DNA of 64,000 bases from Palsa-504 sp963847965 (lineage in GTDB: Bacteria; Actinomycetota; Actinomycetes; Streptosporangiales; Streptosporangiaceae). The stretch lies in the NCBI GenBank assembly GCA_963847965.1, contig CAWKCG010000012.1:1-64000 (forward strand), read 5' to 3'. Positions 33,053 to 42,080 of the stretch are shown here, piece after piece. Within the stretch, counting starts at the first letter, position 1; every line of letters begins with the position of its first letter. Position numbers and translations under genes: made by a program. The notes under the pieces were generated by a model. That model worked only from the letters and a program-made list of their open reading frames with translations. It had not been told where the DNA came from and ran no database searches.

Positions 33053-33399
33053 GTGGCCCGCTATGACCTGCTGTTCGTCGTGGCAGAGCGCGGCTTGTAC
33101 GGCGACTATGACTATGGCAGCCGGGGTGCCGCAGAGGTGCGGGCGGCCGTCGCCGGCGCCTGCCAGGTGATCCTCGGGATCGACGCCGTCCCCGGCGACC
33201 TGTCCGGGCTCGGCCAGAACGGCTGCCAGTGCCTGCTCGGGGGAACCCGGCCGGGCAGCTCGCGGTCTGGAAGCTCCGCAACGGCATGCTCGGCTGCCGG
33301 GACCTGACCGGCACCGAGAACCCCGGGCCGGGCGAATGGCGCGGCACCGAACACGCCGAAGACCGCTGCGGCACCGCCCTCCGGCTGGCAGGATTATGA
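33053..33399 (+). pseudogene. Small hypothetical gene with a G-run frameshift
   Basis: GTG 33053 opens MARYDLLFVVAERGLYGDYD. At CTCGGGGGAAC (33237-33247) one base would have to be removed or added to continue into QLAVWKLRNGMLGCRDLTG and GEWRGTEHAEDRCGTALRL, ending at TGA 33397-33399, which overlaps the next ATG. Joined length about 115. No family recognised. The coupling to the next small gene supports the joined reading. A homopolymer error is likely. Confidence 0.5.
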
Positions 33400-33548
33400 A
33401 CATCCCCGGGATCATGGCTGAGGTGGGCCCCGAGGCTATCACCGCCGCCGCCATCGCCGTCACGCTTACCTGCTGGGCGGCCACCTGGCTTGACCCGCGC
33501 GCCGCGCATCTGGCCGTGATCGCCATACGGCTGACGCGATGGGTGTAG
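33396..33548 (+). CDS. Small hypothetical membrane protein (50 aa)
   Basis: MNIPGIMAEVGPEAITAAAI, then AVTLTCWAATWLDPR: one likely membrane helix. The ATG overlaps the stop of the preceding small gene (ATGA). Part of a run of three tiny genes in the mobile island. No family recognised. Confidence 0.45.
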   Translation: MNIPGIMAEVGPEAITAAAIAVTLTCWAATWLDPRAAHLAVIAIRLTRWV

Positions 33549-33594
33549 TGCGCGCACCCTGACACCTGATGACACGCCGGGGTACGCTGCCCCT

Positions 33595-33882
33595 ATGACG
33601 GTAGTCTGGGCCATCCTGGCTTTCCTCCTCGGCTGGAAACTGGCCGGCGCGTCCGGCGGCGACCCGTCCGCCGCCCCCGGTGCCGTATCCTCCGCGGCCA
33701 GGTCGGCCGCCACCGGAGCGAAAAACGCCGTCCACCAGGTGATCACCCAGGCATCCGACACCTTCTGGAACACAGCCTGGACCGTCGTCTGGCACCTGGC
33801 CGTGATACTCGCAGTCATCCTGGCCCTGGTGTATGGCGCGTCCTTGGTGCTCCGCTGGGCCCGGCAGAACATTGCCCGCTGA
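33595..33882 (+). CDS. Small membrane protein (95 aa)
   Basis: Two hydrophobic segments: an N-terminal VVWAILAFLLGWKLAGASGG and a C-terminal AWTVVWHLAVILAVILALVY, with an Ala/Ser-rich helical stretch between. Likely two-pass membrane protein. ATG 33595, 46 bases after the previous small gene. Lies beside the transposase. Function unknown. Confidence 0.5.
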   Translation: MTVVWAILAFLLGWKLAGASGGDPSAAPGAVSSAARSAATGAKNAVHQVITQASDTFWNTAWTVVWHLAVILAVILALVYGASLVLRWARQNIAR

Positions 33883-33943
33883 TGTCCATCGACTAGGGTC
33901 AATACCACCACCTGCCCTGGTGATCCTGGTGGCTAATTCTGGG

Positions 33944-35700
33944 TCATGCGACGAGGCCGAGTTCGAGGCGTGCCAGGTGGCTGGTTCGCCGCCGGTCCAG
34001 TGGCGTGCCGGTCCAGAATGCCTCCAGGCGGAGCAGGTTGAGCGCGGCGGCCATGTACAGGTGGTCGAGGCGGGTCTTGGGCAGGCCGCGGTAGCGGGCG
34101 CGCCGCGCACCGTGGCTGGCGGCTTGGTGCATGGTGCCCTCCACGCCGGCCCGGCGGGCGTAGTCGGCCCGGAACGGGATGGTGGTTTCCGCGGCGCGGG
34201 CGGCGGCCTGGGCTTCGGCCAGGTCTCGGGGCAGCACGGTGAGCTGCCGTCGGCTTCCGGTGGTGCACAGGGCGCGGGCCGGGCAGGGGCCGCAGTCGGC
34301 GGCGGAGAAGGTGGCCACGATGGCGTCCTTGCCGCGCTGGGTGCACGGCGTCCACGATGCTGATGTCTTGCCTTGCGGGCAGGTGACGGTGCCGGTGTCG
34401 TAGTCGACGGCGAAGTGGGCGCGGGCGTAGCCGGCCCGGCCCGGGCCTGGGCGGAGGTGTCCGCGAGCAGCGGCCCGGTCAGCGCGATGCCCCAGGTGGT
34501 CAGCGCGGAGACCACGACCGCGGCGCTGAGGTAGCCGGAATCGAGGTAATGCCGCCCCGGAGCCAGGGTCTTCCTGGCCAGGTCGTCATGGATGGCGCTG
34601 GTCATCTGGTTGTCGGTCACGGTGGCGTCGGTGGTGGCCACGCCGGTGATCAGGTTCGGGGACACCAGGCGCGCGCAGCCCTTGTCATGCTCCCGGCCGC
34701 CCGCGCGGGACCCGCCCAGTTCGTCACCGCCGGCGGGCTGGGGTGCTGGCCGATCCGGGCGGCAGCTGCAGGGCGGGGGATCGTCGCAGGTCTCGGTGAC
34801 GTGCAGCTTGTAGCCCAGCCAGAACTCCTCCCGCTTGACGCCCCACCGGGCATCGGTGTCATACGGTGAGGCGATCCGGGCATGGCCGGGCGGGAGACCA
34901 TCGCCCTCAGGCTCTTTCTCCCGCCGCTTGATCACCTCCCGCCCGTCCCCGGTGATGGTGCGGGTGTAGTTCTGCAGCAGCACCCGGCGCAGCACATCGA
35001 CCGCCGGCAGCTCGCGCAGCCAGGCCGGCGCGGAACCGTCGTAGACCGCCTCCAGCAGCGCGTACCCGTCGCGGGCGTAGGCGACCGCCAGCTCCTCCCG
35101 CCTGGCCTGGGAGGCCGGCGGGTGCCAGGAGGTCATCGGGGTGCCGTAGCGGCAGGCGAAATCGGGCACGCAGACCCGCTGCTCCAGCCAGTCCGGGTGC
35201 GCCGCGGCCAGCGCCTCCAGCGCGGCCCGCACGGCTTCCCCGGCCAGTTCCAGCCGGTTCAGCGCCGCCACCGCGGCGATCACGTGGGTGGAATCGGTGC
35301 GCTGCTTGCCGCCCGCCTTGACCAGCCCCTCAGATGCCAGGCGTGCCAGCAGCGCATCAAGCACCACCTGCTCCAGGCCGGCCCCGGCCACCTTGCCCCG
35401 GAACTCGGCCAGCACCGTATGGTCAAAGCCCGGATCATCAACGGGCAGCCCGAGCAGGTACTTCCAGTCCAGCCGCACCCGGACCGCATCGGCCGCCAGC
35501 CGGTCAGTCAGGTTCTCCGCCCGCTGCAGCACGGTCACCAGCGCCAGCCGCGACGGGGACCAGCCCGGCTTGCCTGATCCGGCCCGCCGGTCGGGACTCG
35601 CTTGTGCCAGCAAAAATTGCTCAAGCACAAGCCCGGCCGGCCAGGCCAGGCGGGAATGGCCGGCACCTGGCCGGGGCACCCGGTCAAGATCATGCGCTGG
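33944..35700 (-). pseudogene. IS1182-like transposase, frameshifted and probably 5'-damaged
   Basis: DDE transposase with the IS1182/DUF772 pattern: SPSRLALVTVLQRAENLTDR, AADAVRVRLDWKYLLGLPVD, FDHTVLAEFRGKVAG, RTDSTHVIAAVAALNRLELA, and the C-terminal DDE part. The C-terminus (ATFSAADCGPCPARALCTTG to LDHLYMAAALNLLRLEAF) is in another frame, the break lying in a GC-rich stretch near 34430. Upstream of about 35590 the sequence no longer matches the expected N-terminus. I could not find terminal inverted repeats, so the IS boundaries are undefined. The copy is probably inactive. Confidence 0.78.
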
Positions 35701-35858
35701 TCTCTGGCGGCTGTCACCCGCCCGGCATGCCCGGCAATGCGGCTCGCCACGGAAAGCGTCGCTGGTCCCGTGCACCGCCGGCATCCTGACCGGGCGCATC
35801 CGGGTTGCGGCCCCTGAGGCTGCCCGCTGCGTATCGATCCTGCGCGCCCGGGGCCCGG

Positions 35859-36164
35859 CTAACCCGTCCACTCTTCCGCGACGGTCAGATCGACGAACTC
35901 CGGAGGACCGGCGAGTATGTCTGCCATCGCTGCCTGAACGGCTTGCAGCCCTTCCTGGCGGCGCGGGTCCCGCTCGCGCGCCCGCGCCTTCTCCTCGCTC
36001 TCGAACACGGCCAGGATGTAGGCCTGGCACGGGTCCTTCTGGTCCCGCATGATTATTTCCCGCAGCAGTCCCGACCCGGGCTGCTCGGCGGCCCGCAGCC
36101 GCCCGGCCACCACGGCCGTGTCCTTGCCCGGCTTCAACCGCACCTTGATGAGCTGCGCCCACAT
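35859..36164 (-). CDS. ABM-like (dimeric alpha/beta barrel) protein
   Basis: 101 residues: MWAQLIKVRLKPGKDTAVVA, then SGLLREIIMRDQKDPCQAYI, ESEEKARARERDPRRQEGL, PPEFVDLTVAEEWTG. Layout and length match the antibiotic-biosynthesis-monooxygenase-like fold. GGGAGGGG precedes ATG 36164, which decides the start over longer options. No cofactor motif; function unknown. Confidence 0.65.
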   Translation of the reverse strand: MWAQLIKVRLKPGKDTAVVAGRLRAAEQPGSGLLREIIMRDQKDPCQAYILAVFESEEKARARERDPRRQEGLQAVQAAMADILAGPPEFVDLTVAEEWTG

Positions 36165-36360
36165 ATCCCCTCCCGCCTTGACCATGCCGTGGATGATCTG
36201 GCCAGAGCGCCCCCGCCCTGGCCAGCCCTGAAACGCCGGCATCTGCGCCAGGTGCGGATCAGCGACCGGGTCAACGGCCCGTCACGTCCGCAGTCACCCC
36301 AAGACCGCAACCACGCCGGATACGCTCCCGCGCCAGCTACGGCGTCCTCCGGCGCGCGGC

Positions 36361-36633
36361 CTAAAGGTGCCCCGATGCCTCCTCGAGGACCACGAGCGTG
36401 TCGGGCCGGACCCCGTCGGATCGCATCGCCTCGGCCGCCTCGCCGGACTGCATGAACTGCTGGAAGGCCTCCATGTCCGGGACTTCCACGACCAGCCCCA
36501 CCCGGTTGGCGTTCGTAGGGTCGGTGAAGAGCCGGCCCGTGATGCCCATGGCGCCAAAGACCTCTTCCCGCTTTGGTGAGCGAAGCCAGTGCTCCACGTC
36601 ATCGACCTCGTGGAAAGCAAGAATCGTTGCCAC
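36361..36633 (-). CDS. Conserved hypothetical protein (90 aa)
   Basis: MATILAFHEVDDVEHWLRSP, EVFGAMGITGRLFTDPTNAN, RVGLVVEVPDMEAFQQFM: a small alpha/beta protein of a type common in actinobacteria, probably a dimeric alpha/beta barrel. GTG 36633 has GGGAGGG four bases upstream. Not in an operon with the previous gene (197 bases apart). Function unknown. Confidence 0.62.
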   Translation of the reverse strand: MATILAFHEVDDVEHWLRSPKREEVFGAMGITGRLFTDPTNANRVGLVVEVPDMEAFQQFMQSGEAAEAMRSDGVRPDTLVVLEEASGHL

Positions 36634-37276
36634 TATCCCTCCCCATTTGCCGGGTCACGCCTACCTGCGAGGGTGACCGATGCACCGGGACGCTACCGGC
36701 TTGCTCCGGTCACCGCAAGAGAGCGCCTGGTCGATGGCAGCCAGGCTCGTCCGTCCCGGCCGCCCTCGTATCCCCCCTCTTCGGGCAAGCGCCGGAATTC
36801 CCCGGGCGTGGCCGCGAGCCGGACCTATCGCCTGGCCAGGGGCGGGAACGGCATACCGTTCGCTGGGGAAGACGGCCCGGGCAGCACCAGTCCGCTTGCC
36901 GGGCGAGCCTGGCTGGCCTGCGGGACCTGACCGGCGGCGGCGTGCCCGTGCCGGGCGGGCCTCCTCAACGCAGAGCCCGGCGGCGGGCGCGCCAGCGGCG
37001 CCGCCTTGAGGCCGACCGCCAGGTCGCCAATACGCCCGCCGAACTCATCATCGGCGCGGCGCTCGCCTCCGCCTCGATCCCCTATGGGGCCACCTTCCCC
37101 AGTTGGACCTCAAGCTGCATCGCGCTGCGCGCGCCGTTGAGCTGACGGCGAACCGAGGAAAATCGAGTGGCAGAAGATGCCCGGCGAGGACGCTTCAATG
37201 ACAAAAAGGAAAGTTCGATTCGATGACACGGGACACCTGCATCACAGCGAAGCAAGCCCGAAATCAGGCACCTGAC
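36634..37276. other. Gene-poor stretch before the transposon-like element
   Basis: No reading frame here has a convincing start, composition or family match; the long frame over 36573-37145 looks like random high-GC sequence. The last part (from about 37150) is unusually A-rich. The final five bases, CTGAC (37272-37276), are the left target-site duplication of the next element. Confidence 0.5.
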
Positions 37277-37380
37277 TGTCCTGTCCAGTTGGAGGTTGCG
37301 AGGGCACTGCCCTGTGAGCTGGGGTTCGCAGGGTAGGTCTGGACGCGTGGGCGGAGTGGTGTCCAGATTTAGGTTGCGGT
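37277..37380 (+). repeat. Left-end motif array of the element
   Basis: Three copies of the about 20-bp end motif: TGTCCAGTTGGAGGTTGCGA at 37282-37301; an inverted copy around 37326-37346 (reads GTCCAGACCTACCCTGCGA on the minus strand); and GTCCAGATTTAGGTTGCGG at 37361-37379. Confidence 0.7.
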
Positions 37381-37501
37381 TTCGGCGATCACTGGACCTG
37401 GCCGAGAGTCAAGGGCTGCCGACTTCGGCCCCTGCCACGTCGCACCATGCCGCTACCCCCTGGTTAGACCATGATCAGGCCTGCCGGGAGCTTGGGGCGG
37501 G

Positions 37502-38128
37502 TTAGTCGTGGTCTTCGAAGGCTTCGAGGCCTTCCTTGACCGCCAGGGCGGCGATGGCCAGCCCGGCGATCGGGTCGGCCTGCCACCAGCCGGCCCAGGC
37601 GTTGAGGCCGACGCCGAGCAGGGTGGCCGCGGAGGTGGCGGCGCAAAACGCGGTCTCGGCGGAGTCGGCGACCAGGGTCCGGTTGCCCAGCGCCTGGCCG
37701 GTGCGGCGCTTGGCCACGGCGAGGCCCGGCATGACCAGCAGCGCCGCGGCGGCGACGGCGAGTCCGGGCACTGAGGCCCGCGGCTGCGCGCCGGTGACCA
37801 GGTCACGGATGCCCTCGACGGCCAGGTAGACGGCCAGGGCGAAGAATGTCACCCCGATCAGGCGCACGGCCTTCGTCTCTCGCTCCTGGCCCGCGACCTC
37901 ACCTCGCAGCTGCCAGACCACGATGACGGCGGCGAAGAACTCGATCACCGAGTCCAGCCCGAACCCGGTGAGCGCGACCGACGACGCCAGGATCCCGGCG
38001 GTGATGGCGACCGCGGCCTCGGCGGTCATCCAGGCCATGGAGGCGTATTCCAGCCAGAATCCCCGGCGCCGCAACCGCGCCGTGCTGGTCGCGGCGGCGG
38101 TCACCGCGGCTGCCCGTAGGCGGGGCAC
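37502..38128 (-). CDS. CDF-like cation efflux transporter
   Basis: 208 residues, about six predicted helices. EYASMAWMTAEAAVAITAGI (helix 1), ALTGFGLDSVIEFFAAVIVV (helix 2, with the Asp that binds metal in this family) and TLVADSAETAFCAATSAATL (helix 5, again with an Asp) give the cation-diffusion-facilitator transmembrane core. No cytoplasmic C-terminal domain. GTG 38128 overlaps the end of the ArsR-type gene by 28 bases, so sensor and pump are co-transcribed. Likely exports Cd, Zn or Pb; the sensor favours Cd/Pb. Confidence 0.8.
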   Translation of the reverse strand: MPRLRAAAVTAAATSTARLRRRGFWLEYASMAWMTAEAAVAITAGILASSVALTGFGLDSVIEFFAAVIVVWQLRGEVAGQERETKAVRLIGVTFFALAVYLAVEGIRDLVTGAQPRASVPGLAVAAAALLVMPGLAVAKRRTGQALGNRTLVADSAETAFCAATSAATLLGVGLNAWAGWWQADPIAGLAIAALAVKEGLEAFEDHD

Positions 38129-38454
38129 AGCGCGACGGCGCTCCCGGTCGCGGCCAGCACCTCCTCAGCCGCGGTGAACAGGTCCAGCAGCGCGGGCTGG
38201 GCCAGCGAGTACACCGATGCCCGGCCCGCCACCCGGACGTTCACCAGTGCGCAGCCGCGCAAGCAGGCCAGGTGCTTCGACACCGTCGACTGCGCTAGGC
38301 CCAGCTCGCTGGTCAGGTCGGTCACGCGGGCCTCCCCGCCGGCCAGACGGCGCACGATCGCAAGCCGGGCCGGATCACCCAGCGACCGGAACAACGCCGC
38401 CGCCGGGCCCAGCCCGACCCTGGACGCCGTGACCCCGCCGGTTTGCATCGCCAT
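38101..38454 (-). CDS. ArsR-family metal sensor, CmtR-like
   Basis: 117 residues. Winged helix: LFRSLGDPARLAIVRRLAGG, VTDLTSELGLAQSTVSKHLA. The recognition helix carries C64-LRG-C68, the same spacing as Cys57 and Cys61 of mycobacterial CmtR, and C110 near the C-terminus matches its Cys102; in CmtR these three bind Cd(II) or Pb(II). Hence a Cd/Pb-type repressor of the adjoining exporter is likely. ATG 38454 is preceded by a long non-coding end of the mobile element, which would hold its promoter. Confidence 0.82.
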   Translation of the reverse strand: MAMQTGGVTASRVGLGPAAALFRSLGDPARLAIVRRLAGGEARVTDLTSELGLAQSTVSKHLACLRGCALVNVRVAGRASVYSLAQPALLDLFTAAEEVLAATGSAVALCPAYGQPR

Positions 38455-38696
38455 ACGGCGATGATATCGGTGAACGACACCTGACGCGCAGTTCGGTTGA
38501 ACATGCCTGCGGCGTAGTGCCCCGGCCGGTCGCCGATCAGCGCGTACCGCCCAGGAGCGAGGTAGAGGATCATGCACCCAGCCGCAGCAGCGGCGCTGCC
38601 GTGACCGGGCACCCGCATGGCAAGGTGGCCGACGCCCCCCCGAGGCATGCCGCTCGCTGTTCGCCGCCGAGGCGCACACGCCGGCGGCGACTCGCA

Positions 38697-38768
38697 ACCT
38701 AAATCCGGACTTCGCAAGATCACTCGCAAGCTAAGTCTGGACTTCGCAACCTTCAGCCAGACAGGACA
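38697..38768 (-). repeat. Right-end motif array of the element
   Basis: Minus strand, from the outer end inward: TGTCTGGCTGAAGGTTGCGA, GTCCAGACTTAGCTTGCGA, and GTCCGGATTTAGGTTGCGA. Three spaced copies of the same motif as at the left end. Confidence 0.7.
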
Positions 38769-38777
38769 CTGACCGGC

Positions 38778-39003
38778 ATGCCGCGAATTAACCACCAGGA
38801 TCCCTGGTACGGCCAAAACAGTGAGCCGTGCTGCTGCTTCGTCCAACGCCCCAGGCCGCCGTACACCCCGGAGCAGGCCGAGGCGCTGCGGCACGTCAAC
38901 CGGCGGCGGCTTATCAACCTGGCCCTGTTCTTCCCGTTCCTGATCACGACCCTTCTGTTCATCACGCTGACGGCGGAGGGGTACTACCGGCACCAGTACG
39001 ACC
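38778..39003 (+). pseudogene. Small membrane protein cut off by the mftF repeat
   Basis: MPRINHQDPWYGQNSEPCCC, then NLALFFPFLITTLLFITLTA (one membrane helix) and YYRHQYDR; at 39004 the sequence switches to the mftF repeat, so the frame runs into foreign sequence. The triple Cys and TM helix are distinctive but I recognise no family. The start lies five bases past the right duplication of the transposon-like element. Confidence 0.5.
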
Positions 39004-39513
39004 GTGTCCGGCTGGACCGCGCTGGCCTGGCTGGCCGCAGTATCCGGCCGCCCTGCGGAAGGCGCCGCGCTCACCGCGGCCGCGATAGCCCTGCTCGCCC
39101 GGCGCCTGGCCCGCCTCACCGGCGAGCCGTGGCCCAGGCCGACGGCCGGGACCGCGTGGCTGCTGGCGGCCGGGCTGGCGGGCGGCGGCGGGACGCTCGC
39201 GGCGGGCAGGCCGCTGGGCAGCGCGATGTCGAGGACCTGGTGGCCGGTGGCGGTGCCGACCGCGCTCGGCGTACGACGCCTGCGGCTGCCGCTGGCCGCG
39301 CTGGTCCTGGCGCCGCCGCTACTGGACTGGCTAGACCGCCGGCCGCCGCTTGATCCCGCGCGGTACGTCGCCGCCAGGCTGCTCGACGACCTCGCGTACA
39401 GCCTGGGGGTCTGGCAGGGCTGCCTCCAGCGCCGGACGATCCGACCGCTGCTGCCTGTGCTGACCACAGGCCGACGGCCACGTATGCCCGTTGGGCAAGC
39501 GGGGCGCTAGCGC
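39004..39513 (+). repeat. Direct repeat, right copy: detached 3' end of mftF
   Basis: Second copy of the mftF C-terminal coding region (GWTALAWLAAVSGRP to RRPRMPVGQAGR). There is no start or glycosyltransferase domain, so it is non-functional on its own. It differs from 29301-29807 in a patch around 39039-39105 and by one added codon. Confidence 0.88.
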
Positions 39514-39563
39514 CCTCGCCGGATAGCTCGGCAAGCAGTTCCTGATACTGGGGCCAAGCCCGG

Positions 39564-39935
39564 TTAGGCAGCGAGGCAGTTCAGCCGGGCGAGCAGTCCG
39601 AGATGATCGGAGACGTATCCTGGTCCGCCGCGCAGAACCCGCCTGCCGGTGAACAGCACCTCGGTGTCTTCGGCCTTGATCTCCCCGGCCGTCAATATGA
39701 AATCGATGCAATGCGGCATCTCCCCGGTGAGGAGGTATTCGGCCCGGAATGTTGCCGGGCAGCTGCCCCCGAACGCGTCGTCCAGCGCGGTGCCCTGCCT
39801 GGCGCATGAGGGGATGCCCCGAATCCGTGGTACGACGTCGCGGACATGGGCAGCCGCGAGAAGGTCACCACGTCTCCTGCCGGGCCGGGCAGCGTCCGCC
39901 GGAAGCTGGCATACCGGACCATATCGTTCCTTCAA
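39564..39935 (-). pseudogene. Endonuclease/exonuclease/phosphatase family C-terminal fragment
   Basis: The last about 85 codons read FRAEYLLTGEMPHCIDFILT, then GYVSDHLGLLARLNCLAA, the C-terminal end of the EEP fold with its catalytic SDH. The N-terminal three-quarters is missing; sequence upstream of about 39850 does not resemble the family. A relic trapped between the mftF repeat and the HNH leader. Confidence 0.6.
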
Positions 39936-39986
39936 ACGGTGTGTCGCCGTGCTTCAAGGTAAGTTTTTCGCTATCATGTTTGATAT
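39927..39986 (+). repeat. Leader repeat of the DUF222/HNH gene, copy 2
   Basis: Counterpart of 29999-30058; see that entry. Here it stands 30 bases before the HNH gene start, in a normal promoter position (GATATG near 39983 as a possible -10). Confidence 0.72.
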
Positions 39987-40016
39987 GAAGTCCTTCATCC
40001 GAACGGACGATGGTGC

Positions 40017-41990
40017 ATGAACCCAGGACCGGTCCCAGGCTCCGGGCAGGACGAAGACCCGGCCCGGAGCGGCGATGACCTGGGCCATCCCCTGGATGAC
40101 GAGACTGACGGGTGGCGGCTGTCGGCCGGGACCGATTGGATGGACGATGAGCAGTGGGCGGCGTCCTCAGCGGCGTGGGCTGGGGAGCTGGAGCTGGACG
40201 ATCCGGACCTGGAGGAGGACCCGGACCACAGCCCGCCGCTCGGCCTGACCAGCGCGCAGCTCGCCGAGCTGATCGCCGGCGCCTGGGAGATTCCCGTCGC
40301 GTGGTTCGGCGTCGGTACGCCGCTCAATAGCGCCCTGGGTGGCCTGGCGTTGATGGGGTTCGCCGATGAGGCCGCCGGGCCGCAGGACCGGTACGCCGGC
40401 TGTGATGATGACGGGCTGATCGGCGCGATCGGTGCGTGGGACCGGGTGGAGGCGCATGCTGCGGCGCGCAAGCACGCGGCGGTGGCGGAGCTGGCCCGGC
40501 GGCGTCCCGAGCCGGAATGCGCGGTGGACGGGGAGACCGGGATCCCGGAGTGCTGGGAGGAGTTCACGCCGCAGGAGCTGGCTTGGGCGCTGGCCGAGTC
40601 GCGGTGGGCGGCGGAGGGGCTGCTGTATCTGTCGTGTGAGCTGGCGGCCCGGCTGCCCGGCACGATGGCGGCGTTCCGGTCCGGGTTTTTGCGGCAGCGC
40701 AAGGTGGCGATCATCGCCGGGGCTACCGCACTGCTGGATCCGGCTGAGTCGCGGGCGGCGGAGGCGCTGGTGCTGGGCCGGGCGGCCACGCTGACCCCGG
40801 GCGGGCTGCGGGCCGCGATCGCCCGGGCGGTGATGCGGGTCGCGCCCGATAAGGCCCGCAAGCGGCGGGAGGCGGCGGCCAAGGATGCCCGGGTGGAGCG
40901 GTGGGCCGAAGACAGCGGGAACGCGGCGTTGTGCGGGCGGGAGTTGCCGTCGGCAGAAGTGCTGGCCGCGGATCAGCGCATCAACTGGTGGGCCGGCCAG
41001 CTGAAGAAGGCGGGTCTGGCCGGGGACATGGATGAGCTGCGAGCGAGGGCTTACCTGGATCTTTTGCTCGGCATGGACTCCCGGCCCAGCCCGGCGCCCG
41101 GCACCGGCCCGGACAACCGGGAGGACCCGGACGACAGCGGGCCTGGCCGCCAGGGGGATGGCGGGTCAGGGCCATCGGGTCCGGCCGGGTCGGGTGCAGG
41201 CCCGGCCGCGGGCGCAGGCCTGTCGGCCGGCGGGCTGCCTCCCGGGTTCGGCGGGCTGCCTCCTGGGTTCGTCGGGCGGGTGATGCTGACCGTGCCGCTG
41301 GTCACCGTGCTGGACCTGGCCGACCGGCCGGGTGAGCTCGCCGGGATCGGGCCGGTCGACCCGGCCCTGGCCCGCGACTTGGCCGCGGCCGCCGCCCGCA
41401 ACCCCCGCACGACGTGGTGCGTCACGGTCACCGACAAGGACGGCCACGCCATCGGCCATGGTTGTGCCCGGCCAGGACCCCGGGCATCCGGAGGCACTCG
41501 CCGCAAACCCGGGCCGCCGGACGGCCCTGATCCGCCCGGCAGTACCGGCGGCCAAGGGTTCACCTTCACCCCGGCCGGCGGGCCTGGCCCGCCCGGCGGG
41601 TACGGAACCTGGCGGCTATCCACCGGCACCTCCGGACAACCGGACCTGCTGGTCGATCTGGAACCCATCGCCGGCCCGTGCGATCACCGGCACGAGGCCA
41701 GCGGCCATGATCCGGGGGTCGTGCTGCGGCACCTGACCCAGGTCCGGTACGCCCATTGCACCAGCCCGGCCTGCCGGCGCCCGGCCGCCCGCTGCGATTG
41801 GGAGCACGGCGTGCCGTATGAGGCGGGTGGACGGACCTGTTTGTGCAACGGGGATTCGAAATGTCGGCATGACCATCGGCTCAAGCAGAACCCGCGATGG
41901 AGCGCCGACCGGCTGCCCGACGGGACCATCCGCTGGACCTCACCCTCCGGACGCCAGTACACCACCGAACCCACCCGATACCCCACCTGA
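40017..41990 (+). CDS. DUF222/HNH endonuclease family protein (13E12 repeat type)
   Basis: About 657 residues. The central region (WDRVEAHAAARKHAAVAELA, LTPGGLRAAIARAVMRVAPD) is DUF222; the C-terminus is an HNH-type zinc-binding nuclease motif: CTSPACRRPAARCDWEHGVP, CRHDHRLKQNPRW. A Gly/Pro-rich linker (about 350-430) divides them. Such genes form multicopy families in actinobacteria (REP13E12 in mycobacteria) and serve as integration sites. Activity is uncertain. Its leader is duplicated in front of the restriction-modification pair. Confidence 0.87.
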   Translation: MNPGPVPGSGQDEDPARSGDDLGHPLDDETDGWRLSAGTDWMDDEQWAASSAAWAGELELDDPDLEEDPDHSPPLGLTSAQLAELIAGAWEIPVAWFGVGTPLNSALGGLALMGFADEAAGPQDRYAGCDDDGLIGAIGAWDRVEAHAAARKHAAVAELARRRPEPECAVDGETGIPECWEEFTPQELAWALAESRWAAEGLLYLSCELAARLPGTMAAFRSGFLRQRKVAIIAGATALLDPAESRAAEALVLGRAATLTPGGLRAAIARAVMRVAPDKARKRREAAAKDARVERWAEDSGNAALCGRELPSAEVLAADQRINWWAGQLKKAGLAGDMDELRARAYLDLLLGMDSRPSPAPGTGPDNREDPDDSGPGRQGDGGSGPSGPAGSGAGPAAGAGLSAGGLPPGFGGLPPGFVGRVMLTVPLVTVLDLADRPGELAGIGPVDPALARDLAAAAARNPRTTWCVTVTDKDGHAIGHGCARPGPRASGGTRRKPGPPDGPDPPGSTGGQGFTFTPAGGPGPPGGYGTWRLSTGTSGQPDLLVDLEPIAGPCDHRHEASGHDPGVVLRHLTQVRYAHCTSPACRRPAARCDWEHGVPYEAGGRTCLCNGDSKCRHDHRLKQNPRWSADRLPDGTIRWTSPSGRQYTTEPTRYPT

Positions 41991-42080
41991 TTAGCAGCCA
42001 ACAGACCGACTCCGCGAACCGTCCCGGCCGACGGTTGCTTTAGCGTCCCTCTTGCTTTAGCCGTTTCTAGCCACAGGCAA

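Larger units (their letters stand above)
37277..38768. mobile_element. Transposon-like element carrying a CmtR-CDF metal cassette, no transposase
   Basis: Ends are imperfect inverted repeats starting TGTCCTGTC (23 of 29 bases match; left 37277-37305, right 38740-38768). Both flanks carry the 5-bp duplication CTGAC (37272-37276 and 38769-38773). Each end holds three versions of an about 20-bp motif like GTCCAGATTTAGGTTGCGA, reminiscent of the multiple transposase sites of Tn7-, Tn5053- or Mu-type elements, which also make 5-bp duplications and have TGT...ACA ends. The interior encodes only a CDF exporter and an ArsR-type sensor, so it must move in trans. Confidence 0.82.

Noticed and set aside
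33883..33960. Terminal inverted repeats of the IS1182-like element
   Set aside because: I compared this end with sequence up to 35860 and found no convincing inverted match, so boundaries are left open.
36573..37145. 190-codon frame in the gap before the transposon-like element
   Set aside because: No ribosome binding site, no family features and composition like random high-GC DNA.
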